Source: UBA5109 sp965662565 (GTDB lineage Bacteria; Pseudomonadota; Gammaproteobacteria; Pseudomonadales; Pseudohongiellaceae). From it: 64,000 bases of DNA. This document shows positions 26,066 to 35,751 of the stretch, piece by piece (positions within the stretch are counted from its first letter, which is position 1; each line of letters begins with the position of its first letter). The stretch is from the NCBI GenBank assembly GCA_965662565.1, contig CBFIHS010000004.1, positions 1 through 64,000 of the forward strand, read 5' to 3'. The position numbers and the translations under genes were made by a program. The notes under the pieces are model-generated. The model was not told the DNA's origin and did not search any database. It saw only the letters and a list, made by a program, of their open reading frames with translations.

Positions 26066-27850
26066 CTATTTATCCACATCGGCCATTACGAAGTCAGTAG
26101 TAGCAACTACTGCTGTAAAGTCTGCCAGCATCAATCCCCGGCTTAAGAAAGGAATGGCCTGTATATGAATGAAAGAAGGAGTACGTATACGAGTTCTATA
26201 AGAACCACTGCCACCATCATTAATTAAATAGTAGGAGTTAATACCTTTTGTTGCTTCGATACTCATGGTCACTTCGGTCGGATCCATTACAGGGCCCCAA
26301 CTTACGCTAAGGAAGTGATCAATTAGAGTTTCAATATCTTGCTTACTCTTCTCTTTAATCGGAGGAGTCGTCAAAGGATGGTCCGACTTGTAGGGGCCTT
26401 CCGGCATATTTTCTAGACATTGACGAATAATTTCACAGCTTTGACGCATCTCTTCAACACGAACTGCTGCTCTATCATAACAATCACCATTTACAGCGAT
26501 TGGCACCTCGAATTCAAAATTCTCGTAACCAGAGTAAGGCCGGTTTTTACGGTAATCCCATTCCAAACCTGTTGCTCTTAATGCTGGGCCCGTCATACCC
26601 CAGTCAAAAGCATCTTGTGTATTCATTTTACCTACACCGCGAGTACGTTGCTTGATCATAGTATTCCCCATAACCATTTTGTCGTATTCACGCAGCTTTT
26701 TAGGAAACATATCAACGAATTCTCGAATTCGAACATCCCAGCCATTAGGTAAATCTTGAGCAACACCGCCGATTCTGAACCAGCTTGGATGCATACGGCC
26801 ACCAGTAATCGACTCAATGATATTGAAGGCTTTTTCGCGATCGATGAAGGCATAAAAAAGAGGAGACAATTGGCCAAGGTCAACTGCCCAGGTACCAAAG
26901 AATAACAAATGACTACAAATTCGGAAAAATTCCGCCAACATCACACGAATAACTTTGACTCTTTCAGGAACTTGAATGCCTGCCATCTTTTCAACAGCCA
27001 TGACATAAGGCAGGTTATTCATAACCCCACCAAGATAGTCAATACGATCTGTATAAGGGATATAGGTATGCCATGTTTGACGCTCAGCCATCTTCTCAGC
27101 ACCACGATGGTGATAACCAACATCAGGAACAACGTCAAGAACGTATTCACCGTCCAATTGCAGCGCAAAACGGATAACCCCATGCGCAGCTGGATGATTG
27201 GGACCAAAGTTCAAAAACATAAATTCGCTAGTATCTGACTTTCGTGTAAGCCCCCACTCTTCAGGCTTAAATTTCATTGCCTCTTGCTCTGCATCCATGA
27301 TGTCATCATCTAAACGATAAGGGTCCATTTCAGTAGCTCGCGCAGGATGTTCTTTGCGAAGAGGATGCCCCTCCCATGTTGGAGGAGTATAAATTCGACT
27401 TAGGTTAGGATGACCGGTGAAAACGACACCAAACATGTCCCAGCACTCTCTCTCATGCCAGTTAGCAGCAGGCCACAAAGAAATAATAGTCGGAATGTTA
27501 AGATCACCGTCTTTAAGGGCTACTTTCAAACGGATATCACAATTGCCTGAATAAGAAATTAAGTGATAAACAACCGTAAAGTCACTCTCTGGCTGTCCTT
27601 CTCTGTGAATACGCAATCTTTCATCGATTGCTGTCACATCTAAAAGCATTTCAAATCTTGGACGGAAGTCATCTCTCAGAAACTTTAAAACTTCCAGCAA
27701 TTTATCGCGGCTAAGCCATAAAGTCGGCATACCTTCAGAAGTATGCTGACGAACAAAGGAGGATTCACCAAACTTTTGATAAAGCTCTGCAATAACGGCC
27801 GGAACTTCGGACGTGTTTTGTTGCATACTTTTAGTGTTATTAGTACTCAA
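26066..27850 (-). CDS. nuoC: NADH-quinone oxidoreductase fused subunits C/D
   Basis: Single 594-residue protein: residues about 15-190 are the 30-kDa NuoC domain (HEREvWDMFGV-type motif HERECWDMFGV, HPLRKEHP) and the rest is the 49-kDa NuoD domain (NFGPNHPAAHG, quinone-site histidine and tyrosine region, and the terminal ADVDK). Fusion is common in Gammaproteobacteria. The frame begins with TTG at 27850, favoured by the AGAGAAG sequence just before it; the first ATG is at 27826. The spacer to nuoB holds a tandem repeat. Confidence 0.95.
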   Translation of the reverse strand: MSTNNTKSMQQNTSEVPAVIAELYQKFGESSFVRQHTSEGMPTLWLSRDKLLEVLKFLRDDFRPRFEMLLDVTAIDERLRIHREGQPESDFTVVYHLISYSGNCDIRLKVALKDGDLNIPTIISLWPAANWHERECWDMFGVVFTGHPNLSRIYTPPTWEGHPLRKEHPARATEMDPYRLDDDIMDAEQEAMKFKPEEWGLTRKSDTSEFMFLNFGPNHPAAHGVIRFALQLDGEYVLDVVPDVGYHHRGAEKMAERQTWHTYIPYTDRIDYLGGVMNNLPYVMAVEKMAGIQVPERVKVIRVMLAEFFRICSHLLFFGTWAVDLGQLSPLFYAFIDREKAFNIIESITGGRMHPSWFRIGGVAQDLPNGWDVRIREFVDMFPKKLREYDKMVMGNTMIKQRTRGVGKMNTQDAFDWGMTGPALRATGLEWDYRKNRPYSGYENFEFEVPIAVNGDCYDRAAVRVEEMRQSCEIIRQCLENMPEGPYKSDHPLTTPPIKEKSKQDIETLIDHFLSVSWGPVMDPTEVTMSIEATKGINSYYLINDGGSGSYRTRIRTPSFIHIQAIPFLSRGLMLADFTAVVATTDFVMADVDK

Positions 27851-27859
27851 GTTCTTCTC

Positions 27860-27897
27860 TTTTTAGGCTTAGTTTTTAGGCTTAGTTCTAGGCTTAA
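27860..27897. repeat. Short tandem repeat between nuoB and nuoCD
   Basis: Two perfect 13-bp units (TTTTTAGGCTTAG at 27860-27872 and 27873-27885) and a third diverged 12-bp unit (27886-27897). It fills more than half of the 65-bp spacer and ends ten bases before the TTG start of nuoCD, so it forms part of its leader. Confidence 0.85.
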
Positions 27898-27915
27898 ATT
27901 TCACTGATTCTTAGA

Positions 27916-28557
27916 TTATGTTTCATCAGGGCTTCTTAATTCTTTTGCGGCGATCCTGTCTGCAAGACGAGCTTCACGTTGAACGACATTCCGTCCTTTC
28001 TCATAAATGCCCTGATCATTAATAACCCAACTCACAGAACGACGCTGATTACCAACTGAGTCCTGCAATAAGTTTAAGCCTTGCAAAAGCGCTTCTGGTC
28101 TTGGAGGACACCCGGAAACATAAACATCAACAGGAAGGAATTTATCCACACCTTGAACAACTGAATAGATGTCGTACATGCCGCCTGAATTAGCGCAGGA
28201 CCCCATACAAATAACCCAACGAGGCTCCATCATTTGTTCATAAAGACGCTGTACTACAGGTGCCATTTTTCTAAAAACAGTACCTGCGATGATGATCATA
28301 TCAGCTTGACGGGGAGTAGCTCTGAATACTTCTGCACCAAAACGGGCAATATCGTGACGACTGGAAATAGCTGTTGCAGCCTCAACGTAGCAACAAGACA
28401 ATCCAAAGTTGAAGGGCCAGATAGAGTTCTTACGACTCCAAGCAACCATGTCTTCAAGCCTTGTCATGATCACATTCTTTCTAATGTGATCATCAAACTG
28501 ATTCATACCAGGGCTAGCAGAATAAGTATCTTCAGGTTTTACTAATTCCCAACTCAT
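27916..28557 (-). CDS. nuoB: NADH-quinone oxidoreductase subunit B
   Basis: Carries cluster N2, the last electron donor to quinone. The tandem cysteines in SCCYVEA, the single cysteine in GSCANSGGMYD and the CPPRPEALL motif give the four ligands. 213 residues; the C-terminal tail is somewhat longer than in E. coli. Starts with one-base overlap to nuoA. Confidence 0.96.
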   Translation of the reverse strand: MSWELVKPEDTYSASPGMNQFDDHIRKNVIMTRLEDMVAWSRKNSIWPFNFGLSCCYVEAATAISSRHDIARFGAEVFRATPRQADMIIIAGTVFRKMAPVVQRLYEQMMEPRWVICMGSCANSGGMYDIYSVVQGVDKFLPVDVYVSGCPPRPEALLQGLNLLQDSVGNQRRSVSWVINDQGIYEKGRNVVQREARLADRIAAKELRSPDET

Positions 28558-29036
28558 TAATGGTGCCCCCCATGAGCGTGATTATCTGTTTGATCTTCCA
28601 ATTTTGCTTTTTTATGTTTGCCAATGTTGACGACTCCACCCTCACCCAAGCTATTGCTCAGATCGTCTCGTTGTCTTTGTGTGCGCCATTCAAGCGCGCC
28701 AGAGCGCCATAAGTAAATCAGCCCTGCAATCAGGATAAGAATAAAAATAAGGACTTCTGCATAACCTAACCAACCACTCTCACGAATAGAGATTGCCCAA
28801 GCAAAAAGAAAAACAGCTTCCAGGTCAAAGATGATGAAAAGTATTGCAGTTAGATAGAAAGGGACTGAGATTTTAAATTGGGCTGAGCCAACAGACAGCA
28901 TACCTGATTCATAAACTTCATGGGTCGTATGATCTTTACGCTTTTGCCCAAGTAAATGTGAGATACCAGTTACTGCTCCGATGATAACAATAACGGCTAC
29001 TGTAAAAAGAACTAATGGGAAAAGATCGATATTCAA
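28557..29036 (-). CDS. nuoA: NADH-quinone oxidoreductase subunit A
   Basis: First gene of the nuo operon. Three helices (about 8-28, 62-84, 92-112), with YESGMLSVGSAQFKISV after helix 1 and FDLEAVFLFAWA in helix 2. The 159 residues include a charged, histidine-rich C-terminal extension (HKKAKLEDQTDNHAHGGHH) not seen in short NuoA proteins. A strong promoter candidate lies about 50 bp upstream. Confidence 0.95.
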   Translation of the reverse strand: MNIDLFPLVLFTVAVIVIIGAVTGISHLLGQKRKDHTTHEVYESGMLSVGSAQFKISVPFYLTAILFIIFDLEAVFLFAWAISIRESGWLGYAEVLIFILILIAGLIYLWRSGALEWRTQRQRDDLSNSLGEGGVVNIGKHKKAKLEDQTDNHAHGGHH

Positions 29037-29086
29037 ACTATTTACTCGTTTAGTTACTTCATAAAATGGGCAAATTTTCGGCGACG

Positions 29087-29115
29087 ATTATAAGCTAACA
29101 ACGCCCTCTATTCCA
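29087..29115 (-). promoter_or_regulatory. Predicted sigma-70 promoter of the nuo operon
   Basis: On the minus strand a perfect TATAAT (29087-29092) is preceded, with 17 bp spacing, by TGGAAT (29110-29115), a half-match to the -35 box. It lies in the only spacer between sthA and nuoA, so the nuo genes need not depend on sthA transcription. Confidence 0.5.
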
Positions 29116-29146
29116 TTAGTTCTTGCCTTGCTTTTGAATTTTTTTT

Positions 29147-30541
29147 TTAAAAAACTCGATTGTAACCATCATAAGCTGCGACCTTATAAGCCTCAGCCAT
29201 AGTGGGATAGTTAAAAGTTGTATTCATAAAATACTTTAAGCTATTTGCATCCCCTTCTTGACTCATGATTGCTTGACCAATATGAACAATTTCAGATGCT
29301 TGAGCACCAAAACAATGAATGCCTAAAATTTCTAAGGTGTCAAAATGGAAAATAATTTTCAACATTCCAACATCTTCACCAGTAATTTGTGCTCTAGCTA
29401 AATTCCTAAAATAAGCCTTGCCTACTTCATAAGGGATTTTCTTCTCAGTCAACTCCTGCTCATTAGCACCAAGAGTGCTTATTTCAGGGATTGTATAAAT
29501 GCCGCTCGGGATTTGTTTTACAAAATGAAACTCATCAGGATTAACAATCGCGTTGCAAGCCGCTCTACCTTGATCAAAAGCTGCACTGGCTAATGACGGC
29601 CAGCCTATGACATCACCGGCAGCATAAATATGCTCCAATTCAGTTTGATACTTATCGTTGACGTTGAGCTGCCCTCTGCCATTAGCTTTCAAACCGATAC
29701 TTTCGAGATTTAGGGAGTCTGTATTACCGGTGCGCCCATTAGCCCAGAGCACAATATCGCTCTTAATCTTCTTGCCCGATTGTAAATAAGTAATGACGAC
29801 ATCTTCTCCACACTCCATAGAATCAAAGTGTTCTTGATGATGGCAACGAACCCCCAAGTTACCAAGGTGGTAACCTAAGGCATCACTGATTTCATTATCC
29901 AGAAAAGAGAGTAGCGAGTCAGCTGGATTGATTAGCTCTACTGTTATCCCAAGGCCAGCAAAAATAGAGGCGTATTCACAACCAATGACGCCAGCCCCAA
30001 TAATAGTCGCCTTGCTGGGAGTATGATTGAGCTTTAAGATTGTGTCGCTATCAAAAACAAGCGGGTGATTGAAGTCGACAAATTCAGGCCTATAAGGTCT
30101 CGAACCCGTTGCTATTATAAAATGATCAGCCTCAACTTTACTTTTCTTTTTCCCATCGAAGATTTCAATGCTGTGTTTATCTAGGAAACGAGCCGAACCA
30201 TAAATAACAGGAATATGGTTTCTTTCGTAATTGGCGGTGTGCACGCTAAGCTGTTCGTCTACTGCATGCTGAGCATGCCTCATAATTCTCTCATAGCCAA
30301 CTCTTCTAACGTCAGCTAGATCTCGAAACATCGGATTACTATTAAGCACTAAAAACTGTCGAACAGAATTTCTTAAGGCTTTGGAGGGAATAGTACCGTG
30401 GTAAGCTGAGTTACCGCCAAGACGAGGTTGATCGCAAATCATGGCAACCTTGCGTTTGGATTTAGCAGCATTCATAGCCGCCGACTCTCCTGCCGGACCA
30501 CTACCAATCACAATAATCTCATAACGTTGCTTGGTTGCCAT
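29147..30541 (-). CDS. sthA: Soluble pyridine nucleotide transhydrogenase
   Basis: SthA (UdhA) is a soluble FAD protein that moves hydride between NADPH and NAD+, mainly draining excess NADPH. 464 residues. The FAD loop GSGPAGESAA is at the N-terminus, the second dinucleotide loop GAGVIGCEYASIF in the middle, and TTFNYPTMAEAY near the end. In lipoamide-dehydrogenase relatives two cysteines form a redox disulfide; here that site reads GGNSAYHGTIPSKAL with no cysteine, which is what separates SthA from them. Position beside nuo links two NAD(H)-handling systems, though each appears to have its own promoter. Confidence 0.93.
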   Translation of the reverse strand: MATKQRYEIIVIGSGPAGESAAMNAAKSKRKVAMICDQPRLGGNSAYHGTIPSKALRNSVRQFLVLNSNPMFRDLADVRRVGYERIMRHAQHAVDEQLSVHTANYERNHIPVIYGSARFLDKHSIEIFDGKKKSKVEADHFIIATGSRPYRPEFVDFNHPLVFDSDTILKLNHTPSKATIIGAGVIGCEYASIFAGLGITVELINPADSLLSFLDNEISDALGYHLGNLGVRCHHQEHFDSMECGEDVVITYLQSGKKIKSDIVLWANGRTGNTDSLNLESIGLKANGRGQLNVNDKYQTELEHIYAAGDVIGWPSLASAAFDQGRAACNAIVNPDEFHFVKQIPSGIYTIPEISTLGANEQELTEKKIPYEVGKAYFRNLARAQITGEDVGMLKIIFHFDTLEILGIHCFGAQASEIVHIGQAIMSQEGDANSLKYFMNTTFNYPTMAEAYKVAAYDGYNRVF

Positions 30542-30588
30542 TCTTGTACTCAGTTATTCTGTGATAAGAAAGTCTCTAATACCCCAAC

Positions 30589-30615
30589 TATTAATCTAGC
30601 CAATCTAGCTAATCT
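30589..30615. repeat. Three 9-bp tandem units between gap and sthA
   Basis: Units TATTAATCT, AGCCAATCT and AGCTAATCT follow one another without spacers. They sit in the 86-bp gap between the GAPDH-like stop and the sthA start, where the sthA promoter is expected. Confidence 0.7.
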
Positions 30616-30627
30616 CTTAGTAAATGC

Positions 30628-32145
30628 CTAGCTATCCATTGATTCATTTTCAGGGTAAGACAGGTAATTTACACCAGCCATTTTAGAAACCATTCGAACG
30701 ACTTGATTGCTGTAGCCAAACTCATTGTCGTACCAAAGATATAAAACCATGTTTTTGCCTTGGACTTTGGTGGCAGTGGCATCAAGAGTTGCTGCTTCGC
30801 GCATTCCAACGAAATCACTTGATACAGCATCAGGTGACTCAGTATACCCGAGTTGATTTTGTAATGGTGAATGTAAGGCAATATTTCTTAAGTATTCGTT
30901 TATTTCATCTTTACTGCTGTCTTTGTCTAAAGTCAGACTTAAGATGGCCATAGATACGTTAGCCACAGGAACCCTAACAGCATTACCTGTCAACTTGCCC
31001 TCAAGTTCAGGGACAGCTTTCGCAACAGCTGTAGCAGCACCCGTTTCAGTTAGCACCATGTTAAGTGCGGCACTACGACCTCGACGGTCTGCTTTATGGA
31101 AATTGTCGATTAAGTTCTGATCGTTAGTGTAGGCGTGAACAGTTTCAACATGACCATGCACAACACCATACTTTTCATTAATCAGTTTTAAGACCGGTGC
31201 AATTGCATTTGTAGTACAAGATGCTGCAGAGATAATTTGATCTTCAGGGGTGATCATGTCGTGGTTGATTCCAGACACGATATTCTTTAAATCACCCTTA
31301 CCCGGAGCTGTCAGCATAACTTTGCTCACACCTTTAGATTGCAAATGCAAAGACAAGCCTTCTCTGTCTCTCCATTTACCTGTGTTATCAATTATCAAGG
31401 CATCGCTGATTCCATATTGCGTATAATCCAAAGTATCAGGACCATCGGAATAAATGATATGAATGATATTTCCATTGGCAATAATTCGACTGTTCTCTTC
31501 ATCGACTCGAATAGTTCCTTCAAAAGAACCATGGATTGAATCATGACGCAGCAAGTTCACCCTTTTCACCATATCGCCATCACCCGATCTACGAACCACA
31601 ATGGCACGTAAGCGCATTACTTGACCATTACCGGTTTGCTCGAGTAATAAACGTGTTACTAAACGTCCGATTCGACCGAATCCATACAGAACAACATCAG
31701 TTGGTCTCTCTATAGGCTTGTAATCTACATTGATCAGGTGCTCTAGTTCTCTTTTAACGAACTCATTAACGTCAGGCTTGATAGTTTGTTTATCAGAAAA
31801 GCTCATATAATTGACAGTGAGTTTCCCCAAATCAATTTGGCAAGGACTAAGATCTAACTTACAGATAGCCTCAAGCACTTGATGACTTTCAAATTCGGAG
31901 AGTTCGTTACGTGCCACTTCCCTAACTCGGCGATGCGACTTCATGATTACGGCTGTTGAGCGATTATTCAGGGCTCGACCATATAGAAAGGTTTGGACGC
32001 CCTTTTTATGTTCAAGCATTCCAATCATAGGAACCATTTGCTGAGCAAGTGCTCCCCTTTCTTTCCAGTCACCAAAGTAATCATCTAAGTTAGGTCTAAC
32101 CACGATAAAATCCTGTTTTGTTAATTTATTGAAAATAGGGTTCAT
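30628..32145 (-). CDS. gap: Long GAPDH-like dehydrogenase
   Basis: Glyceraldehyde-3-phosphate dehydrogenase family protein of about 505 residues, against about 335 for classical GapA. The first 130 or so residues form an extra domain; then YGFGRIGRLVTRLL is the NAD(P) loop and SAASCTTNAIAP carries the catalytic cysteine, with HAYTNDQNLID following. The start is the ATG at 32145; a longer reading opens with TTG. This long type is known next to mfd in Pseudomonas (PA3001-PA3002), which matches the divergent arrangement here. Whether it works in glycolysis, gluconeogenesis or NADPH formation cannot be told from sequence. Confidence 0.88.
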   Translation of the reverse strand: MNPIFNKLTKQDFIVVRPNLDDYFGDWKERGALAQQMVPMIGMLEHKKGVQTFLYGRALNNRSTAVIMKSHRRVREVARNELSEFESHQVLEAICKLDLSPCQIDLGKLTVNYMSFSDKQTIKPDVNEFVKRELEHLINVDYKPIERPTDVVLYGFGRIGRLVTRLLLEQTGNGQVMRLRAIVVRRSGDGDMVKRVNLLRHDSIHGSFEGTIRVDEENSRIIANGNIIHIIYSDGPDTLDYTQYGISDALIIDNTGKWRDREGLSLHLQSKGVSKVMLTAPGKGDLKNIVSGINHDMITPEDQIISAASCTTNAIAPVLKLINEKYGVVHGHVETVHAYTNDQNLIDNFHKADRRGRSAALNMVLTETGAATAVAKAVPELEGKLTGNAVRVPVANVSMAILSLTLDKDSSKDEINEYLRNIALHSPLQNQLGYTESPDAVSSDFVGMREAATLDATATKVQGKNMVLYLWYDNEFGYSNQVVRMVSKMAGVNYLSYPENESMDS

Positions 32146-32262
32146 TTGAACGGCGCGTATTATCTTAGGATGCAATTCATAAGTCCAATCGAAATCAGAA
32201 TTAGCGGAAAAATGACTCCATTTATGACATCATAGCGCCCTTTTACACTAGCTAGGATCAAT

Positions 32263-35200
32263 GTGAAGCAGTTTGATATTTTCTCGCCACCACTAGATGA
32301 AAAAAATCTAGTTCCAGGTAGTCGTCAGTCATGGGGTGGTTTAGTTGGTTCTAGTTCGGCCTTATGTATTGCCAATTGCGCTGAGCAATACGATGGTTTG
32401 CTTCTAGTATTAACTGAGAACAATCAGCAAGCTCAAAGACTTAAGTCTGAACTTGAGTTTTTTTATCAATCAGAGCAATCTGAATCGCCTGTTTTCTTAG
32501 AAGAATTCCCAGACTGGGAAACTTTACCATATGACAACTTTTCTCCTCTTCAGGATATTGTTTCACAACGCTTAGAAATACTTTCTCAAATTAGCCTCCA
32601 GAAGAAAGGCATACTGATTGCTTCTATCAGCAATATTCTACATCGCTTAATTCCAGCCTCTTATATTCAAAGCCGTTCACTCTCTTTTTCGCTTAATGAG
32701 CATTTAGATATCCACAAGTTGCGCCTTAAATTAGAAAACTCAGGTTACAACTGTGTCGATGCTGTTTATGAGCATGGAGAATTCGCTCTTAGAGGCTCAA
32801 TCTTAGATATTTTCCCAATGGGCTCAAAGGAGCCTTTTCGGATTGAGCTTTTTGATGATGAAATTGAAAGTCTGCGTAGTTTTGATCCTGAGACGCAAAT
32901 ATCCAAAGACAAAATACAGAACATTAAACTACTTCCAGGCAAAGAGTATCCTTTAGACCAGCAAGGCATTGAAACCTTCAGGCAAAATTTCCGCGAATCT
33001 TTTGATATTGATTTAAGAAAATGTCCTCTTTATGAAGATATTTCACAAGGCATAGCTTCTCCAGGAATAGAATATTACATCCCATTATTCTTTCCAGAGC
33101 TTTCCACGTTTTTTGATTATCTACCTGAGCGAACCTTATTGCTTAGTTATGGTGAAATCTTTGAAGGAGCTGAACAGTTTTGGCGTGAGGTTAATAGCCG
33201 ATATACAGAAAGGAGTGTTGATAAGCAACGCCCTCTTCTCGCCCCAGAGCAAATATTTATTCCAACTAACGAATGCTTTTCCGAACTTAAAAACTACCCT
33301 CAAATTCAACTGAGGACAAAGCTTGGACTGAAACAACACATTGACGTAAGGACACAAAACTTCCCAGACATAGAAGTCAATCATAAACTGGAAAATCCTT
33401 TGGGACCTCTGCAAGAGTTTTTAAACCAGCATCCAGACAAACCAATCTTGTTTTGTACGGACTCTGCAGGTCGAAGAGAAACTTTACGAGACCTTTTAAA
33501 AACAATTCAAGTTTATCCGGAAGTGCTTTCTGGATGGAAAGACTTTACTGAGGCCAGACCAAAAATCGCAATAACGATTGCTCCAGTTGAAATGGGCTTA
33601 TGGTTAAAAGACCCAGAGCTGATTGTCATATCTGAAAGCCAGCTTTTCATTCACCATGTCAGTCAGCGTCGTCGTCGCGGCAAACATCAAGATAACACCG
33701 ACTTCATTGTTAAAAGCTTAACTGAATTACGGGAAGGCTCGGCGGTCGTTCACATTGATCATGGCGTTGGTCGCTATAGAGGCTTACAAAGCTTTGATGT
33801 CGACGGACAACAAACTGAATTCTTGATACTGGAGTACGCCGACCAGGCAAAGCTTTATGTTCCTGTTTCATCTTTACATTTAATAAATAGATACAGCGGC
33901 GCAGATGTTGATTTTGCGCCCCTACATAAATTAGGAAGTGATCAATGGGTTAAAGCTCGTAGAAAGGCAGCCGAGAAAGTTGTCGATGTTGCTGCAGAAT
34001 TACTCGATATTTATGCACGAAGAGAAGCGAAGAAAGGTCAGACTTTCGACTTACCTAAAAAAGACTATCAATTATTTGCTAACAGCTTTCCTTTTGAGGA
34101 AACTGAAGATCAAGAAGATGCAATCAAATCAGTAATCTCAGACATGACGACAGCAAAAGCCATGGACCGATTGATTTGCGGAGATGTTGGTTTTGGTAAA
34201 ACTGAAGTTGCGCTACGTGCTGCTTTCATCGCTGTGCAGAACCATACACAGGTCACTATCTTAGTCCCTACCACTTTACTAGCCCAACAACATTTCGATA
34301 ACTTTAAAGATCGCTTCGCTGATTGGCCTATTAACGTAGCCCTCATGTCTCGTTTTGTAGACAAAAACAATCAAGACAAAAATTTGATCGATATCGCTAA
34401 TGGAAAAATTGATATTGTGATTGGCACGCATAAGTTATTGCAGTCTTCAGTTAAATACAAAAACTTAGGTCTTTTGATTATCGATGAAGAACATCGCTTT
34501 GGTGTAAGACAAAAAGAAACGCTTAAAAGTTTTAGGGCTGATGTAGACATCTTAACCTTAACCGCCACTCCAATACCTAGAACACTCAATATGGCTATGT
34601 CAGGGATGCGTGATCTCTCAATTATCGCAAGCCCTCCTCCAAGAAGACTCTCCATTAAAACTTTTATTAGAGAATCCAATCCTGCCTTAATTAAAGAGGC
34701 CATATTAAGAGAATTGCTCAGAGGTGGTCAGGTTTTCTTTCTTCATAATGAAGTTAAATCGATAGAAAAAGCGGCTGAAGAAATCCGTAAGCTTGTACCT
34801 GAAGCTAGAGTGGCCGTTGGTCACGGACAGTTACGAGAGGCCGAATTAGAACGTGTAATGTCTAAGTTCTATCACAAGCATTATAATGTTTTAGTTTGCT
34901 CTACCATTATCGAGACTGGTATCGATATTCCTAACGCAAATACAATCATCATCGAGCGAGCTGACAAATTTGGTCTGGCCCAATTGCATCAACTGCGAGG
35001 TAGAGTTGGCAGATCCCACCATCAAGCTTATGCGTATATGTTAACCCCCCATCCTAAGAGCATGAGTAAAGATGCCCAAAAACGAATAGAAGCCATTGCT
35101 TCTGCGGATACATTAGGTGCTGGTTTTACATTAGCGAGCCATGACCTTGAAATCAGAGGCGCTGGTGAACTTTTGGGAGATGAACAAAGCGGTCATATAC

Positions 35201-35751
35201 AGACTATCGGGTTTTCTCTTTATAGCGAGATGCTGGAACAAACTATAAAAATGATGAAGGCCGGCAAAAAACTTAATTTAGACCGACCTTTGCAAGAGAG
35301 CACTGAAATAAATTTACACATTCGAGCACTAATTCCCGACGACTACCTGGTAGATGTTCATTTACGTTTAATGATGTATAAGCGTATCGCTAATGCAAAA
35401 TCTAATGATGAATTACGAGAGCTTAAAGTAGAAATGATTGATCGTTTTGGTTTACTGCCATTACCGGTTAACTATTTATTCAGCGTAACCGAAATCAAGT
35501 TGCTTGCTGAAAAGCTAGGAATTTCCAAAATTGAAGCGAATGCAAAAGTCGGTAAAATACATTTTAAAAATGATACGATTGTTGATCCTTATTCCATCAT
35601 TAAACTTGTACAAGAAAGCACCCCTATTTTTAGTTTATCTGGAGCCAATGAGTTGAAATTCACCCATGATAGAATCGATGCTGATGAGCGTCTTGAGTTT
35701 GTGAATGAAACACTTTTATTACTGTCGAAAGAATTAAATAAAGAACAATGA
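32263..35751 (+). CDS. mfd: Transcription-repair coupling factor Mfd
   Basis: Mfd removes RNA polymerase stalled at DNA lesions and recruits UvrA. 1162 residues in normal order: UvrB-homology region (ENNQQAQRLKSELEFF), RNA-polymerase interacting CarD-like domain (about 490-560), RecG-like helicase with Walker A GDVGFGKTE, DEEHRFG box and TATPIPRTLNMAMSGMRD, RGRVGRSHHQAYAY, then the C-terminal TRCF autoinhibitory domain. It starts with GTG at 32263; AGGA lies seven bases upstream and no in-frame ATG competes. Overlaps csiV by four bases. Confidence 0.97.
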   Translation: MKQFDIFSPPLDEKNLVPGSRQSWGGLVGSSSALCIANCAEQYDGLLLVLTENNQQAQRLKSELEFFYQSEQSESPVFLEEFPDWETLPYDNFSPLQDIVSQRLEILSQISLQKKGILIASISNILHRLIPASYIQSRSLSFSLNEHLDIHKLRLKLENSGYNCVDAVYEHGEFALRGSILDIFPMGSKEPFRIELFDDEIESLRSFDPETQISKDKIQNIKLLPGKEYPLDQQGIETFRQNFRESFDIDLRKCPLYEDISQGIASPGIEYYIPLFFPELSTFFDYLPERTLLLSYGEIFEGAEQFWREVNSRYTERSVDKQRPLLAPEQIFIPTNECFSELKNYPQIQLRTKLGLKQHIDVRTQNFPDIEVNHKLENPLGPLQEFLNQHPDKPILFCTDSAGRRETLRDLLKTIQVYPEVLSGWKDFTEARPKIAITIAPVEMGLWLKDPELIVISESQLFIHHVSQRRRRGKHQDNTDFIVKSLTELREGSAVVHIDHGVGRYRGLQSFDVDGQQTEFLILEYADQAKLYVPVSSLHLINRYSGADVDFAPLHKLGSDQWVKARRKAAEKVVDVAAELLDIYARREAKKGQTFDLPKKDYQLFANSFPFEETEDQEDAIKSVISDMTTAKAMDRLICGDVGFGKTEVALRAAFIAVQNHTQVTILVPTTLLAQQHFDNFKDRFADWPINVALMSRFVDKNNQDKNLIDIANGKIDIVIGTHKLLQSSVKYKNLGLLIIDEEHRFGVRQKETLKSFRADVDILTLTATPIPRTLNMAMSGMRDLSIIASPPPRRLSIKTFIRESNPALIKEAILRELLRGGQVFFLHNEVKSIEKAAEEIRKLVPEARVAVGHGQLREAELERVMSKFYHKHYNVLVCSTIIETGIDIPNANTIIIERADKFGLAQLHQLRGRVGRSHHQAYAYMLTPHPKSMSKDAQKRIEAIASADTLGAGFTLASHDLEIRGAGELLGDEQSGHIQTIGFSLYSEMLEQTIKMMKAGKKLNLDRPLQESTEINLHIRALIPDDYLVDVHLRLMMYKRIANAKSNDELRELKVEMIDRFGLLPLPVNYLFSVTEIKLLAEKLGISKIEANAKVGKIHFKNDTIVDPYSIIKLVQESTPIFSLSGANELKFTHDRIDADERLEFVNETLLLLSKELNKEQ

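Noticed and set aside
29147..30541. Loss of redox cysteines in the flavoprotein
   Set aside because: Absence of the disulfide is normal for SthA transhydrogenases, not a defect.
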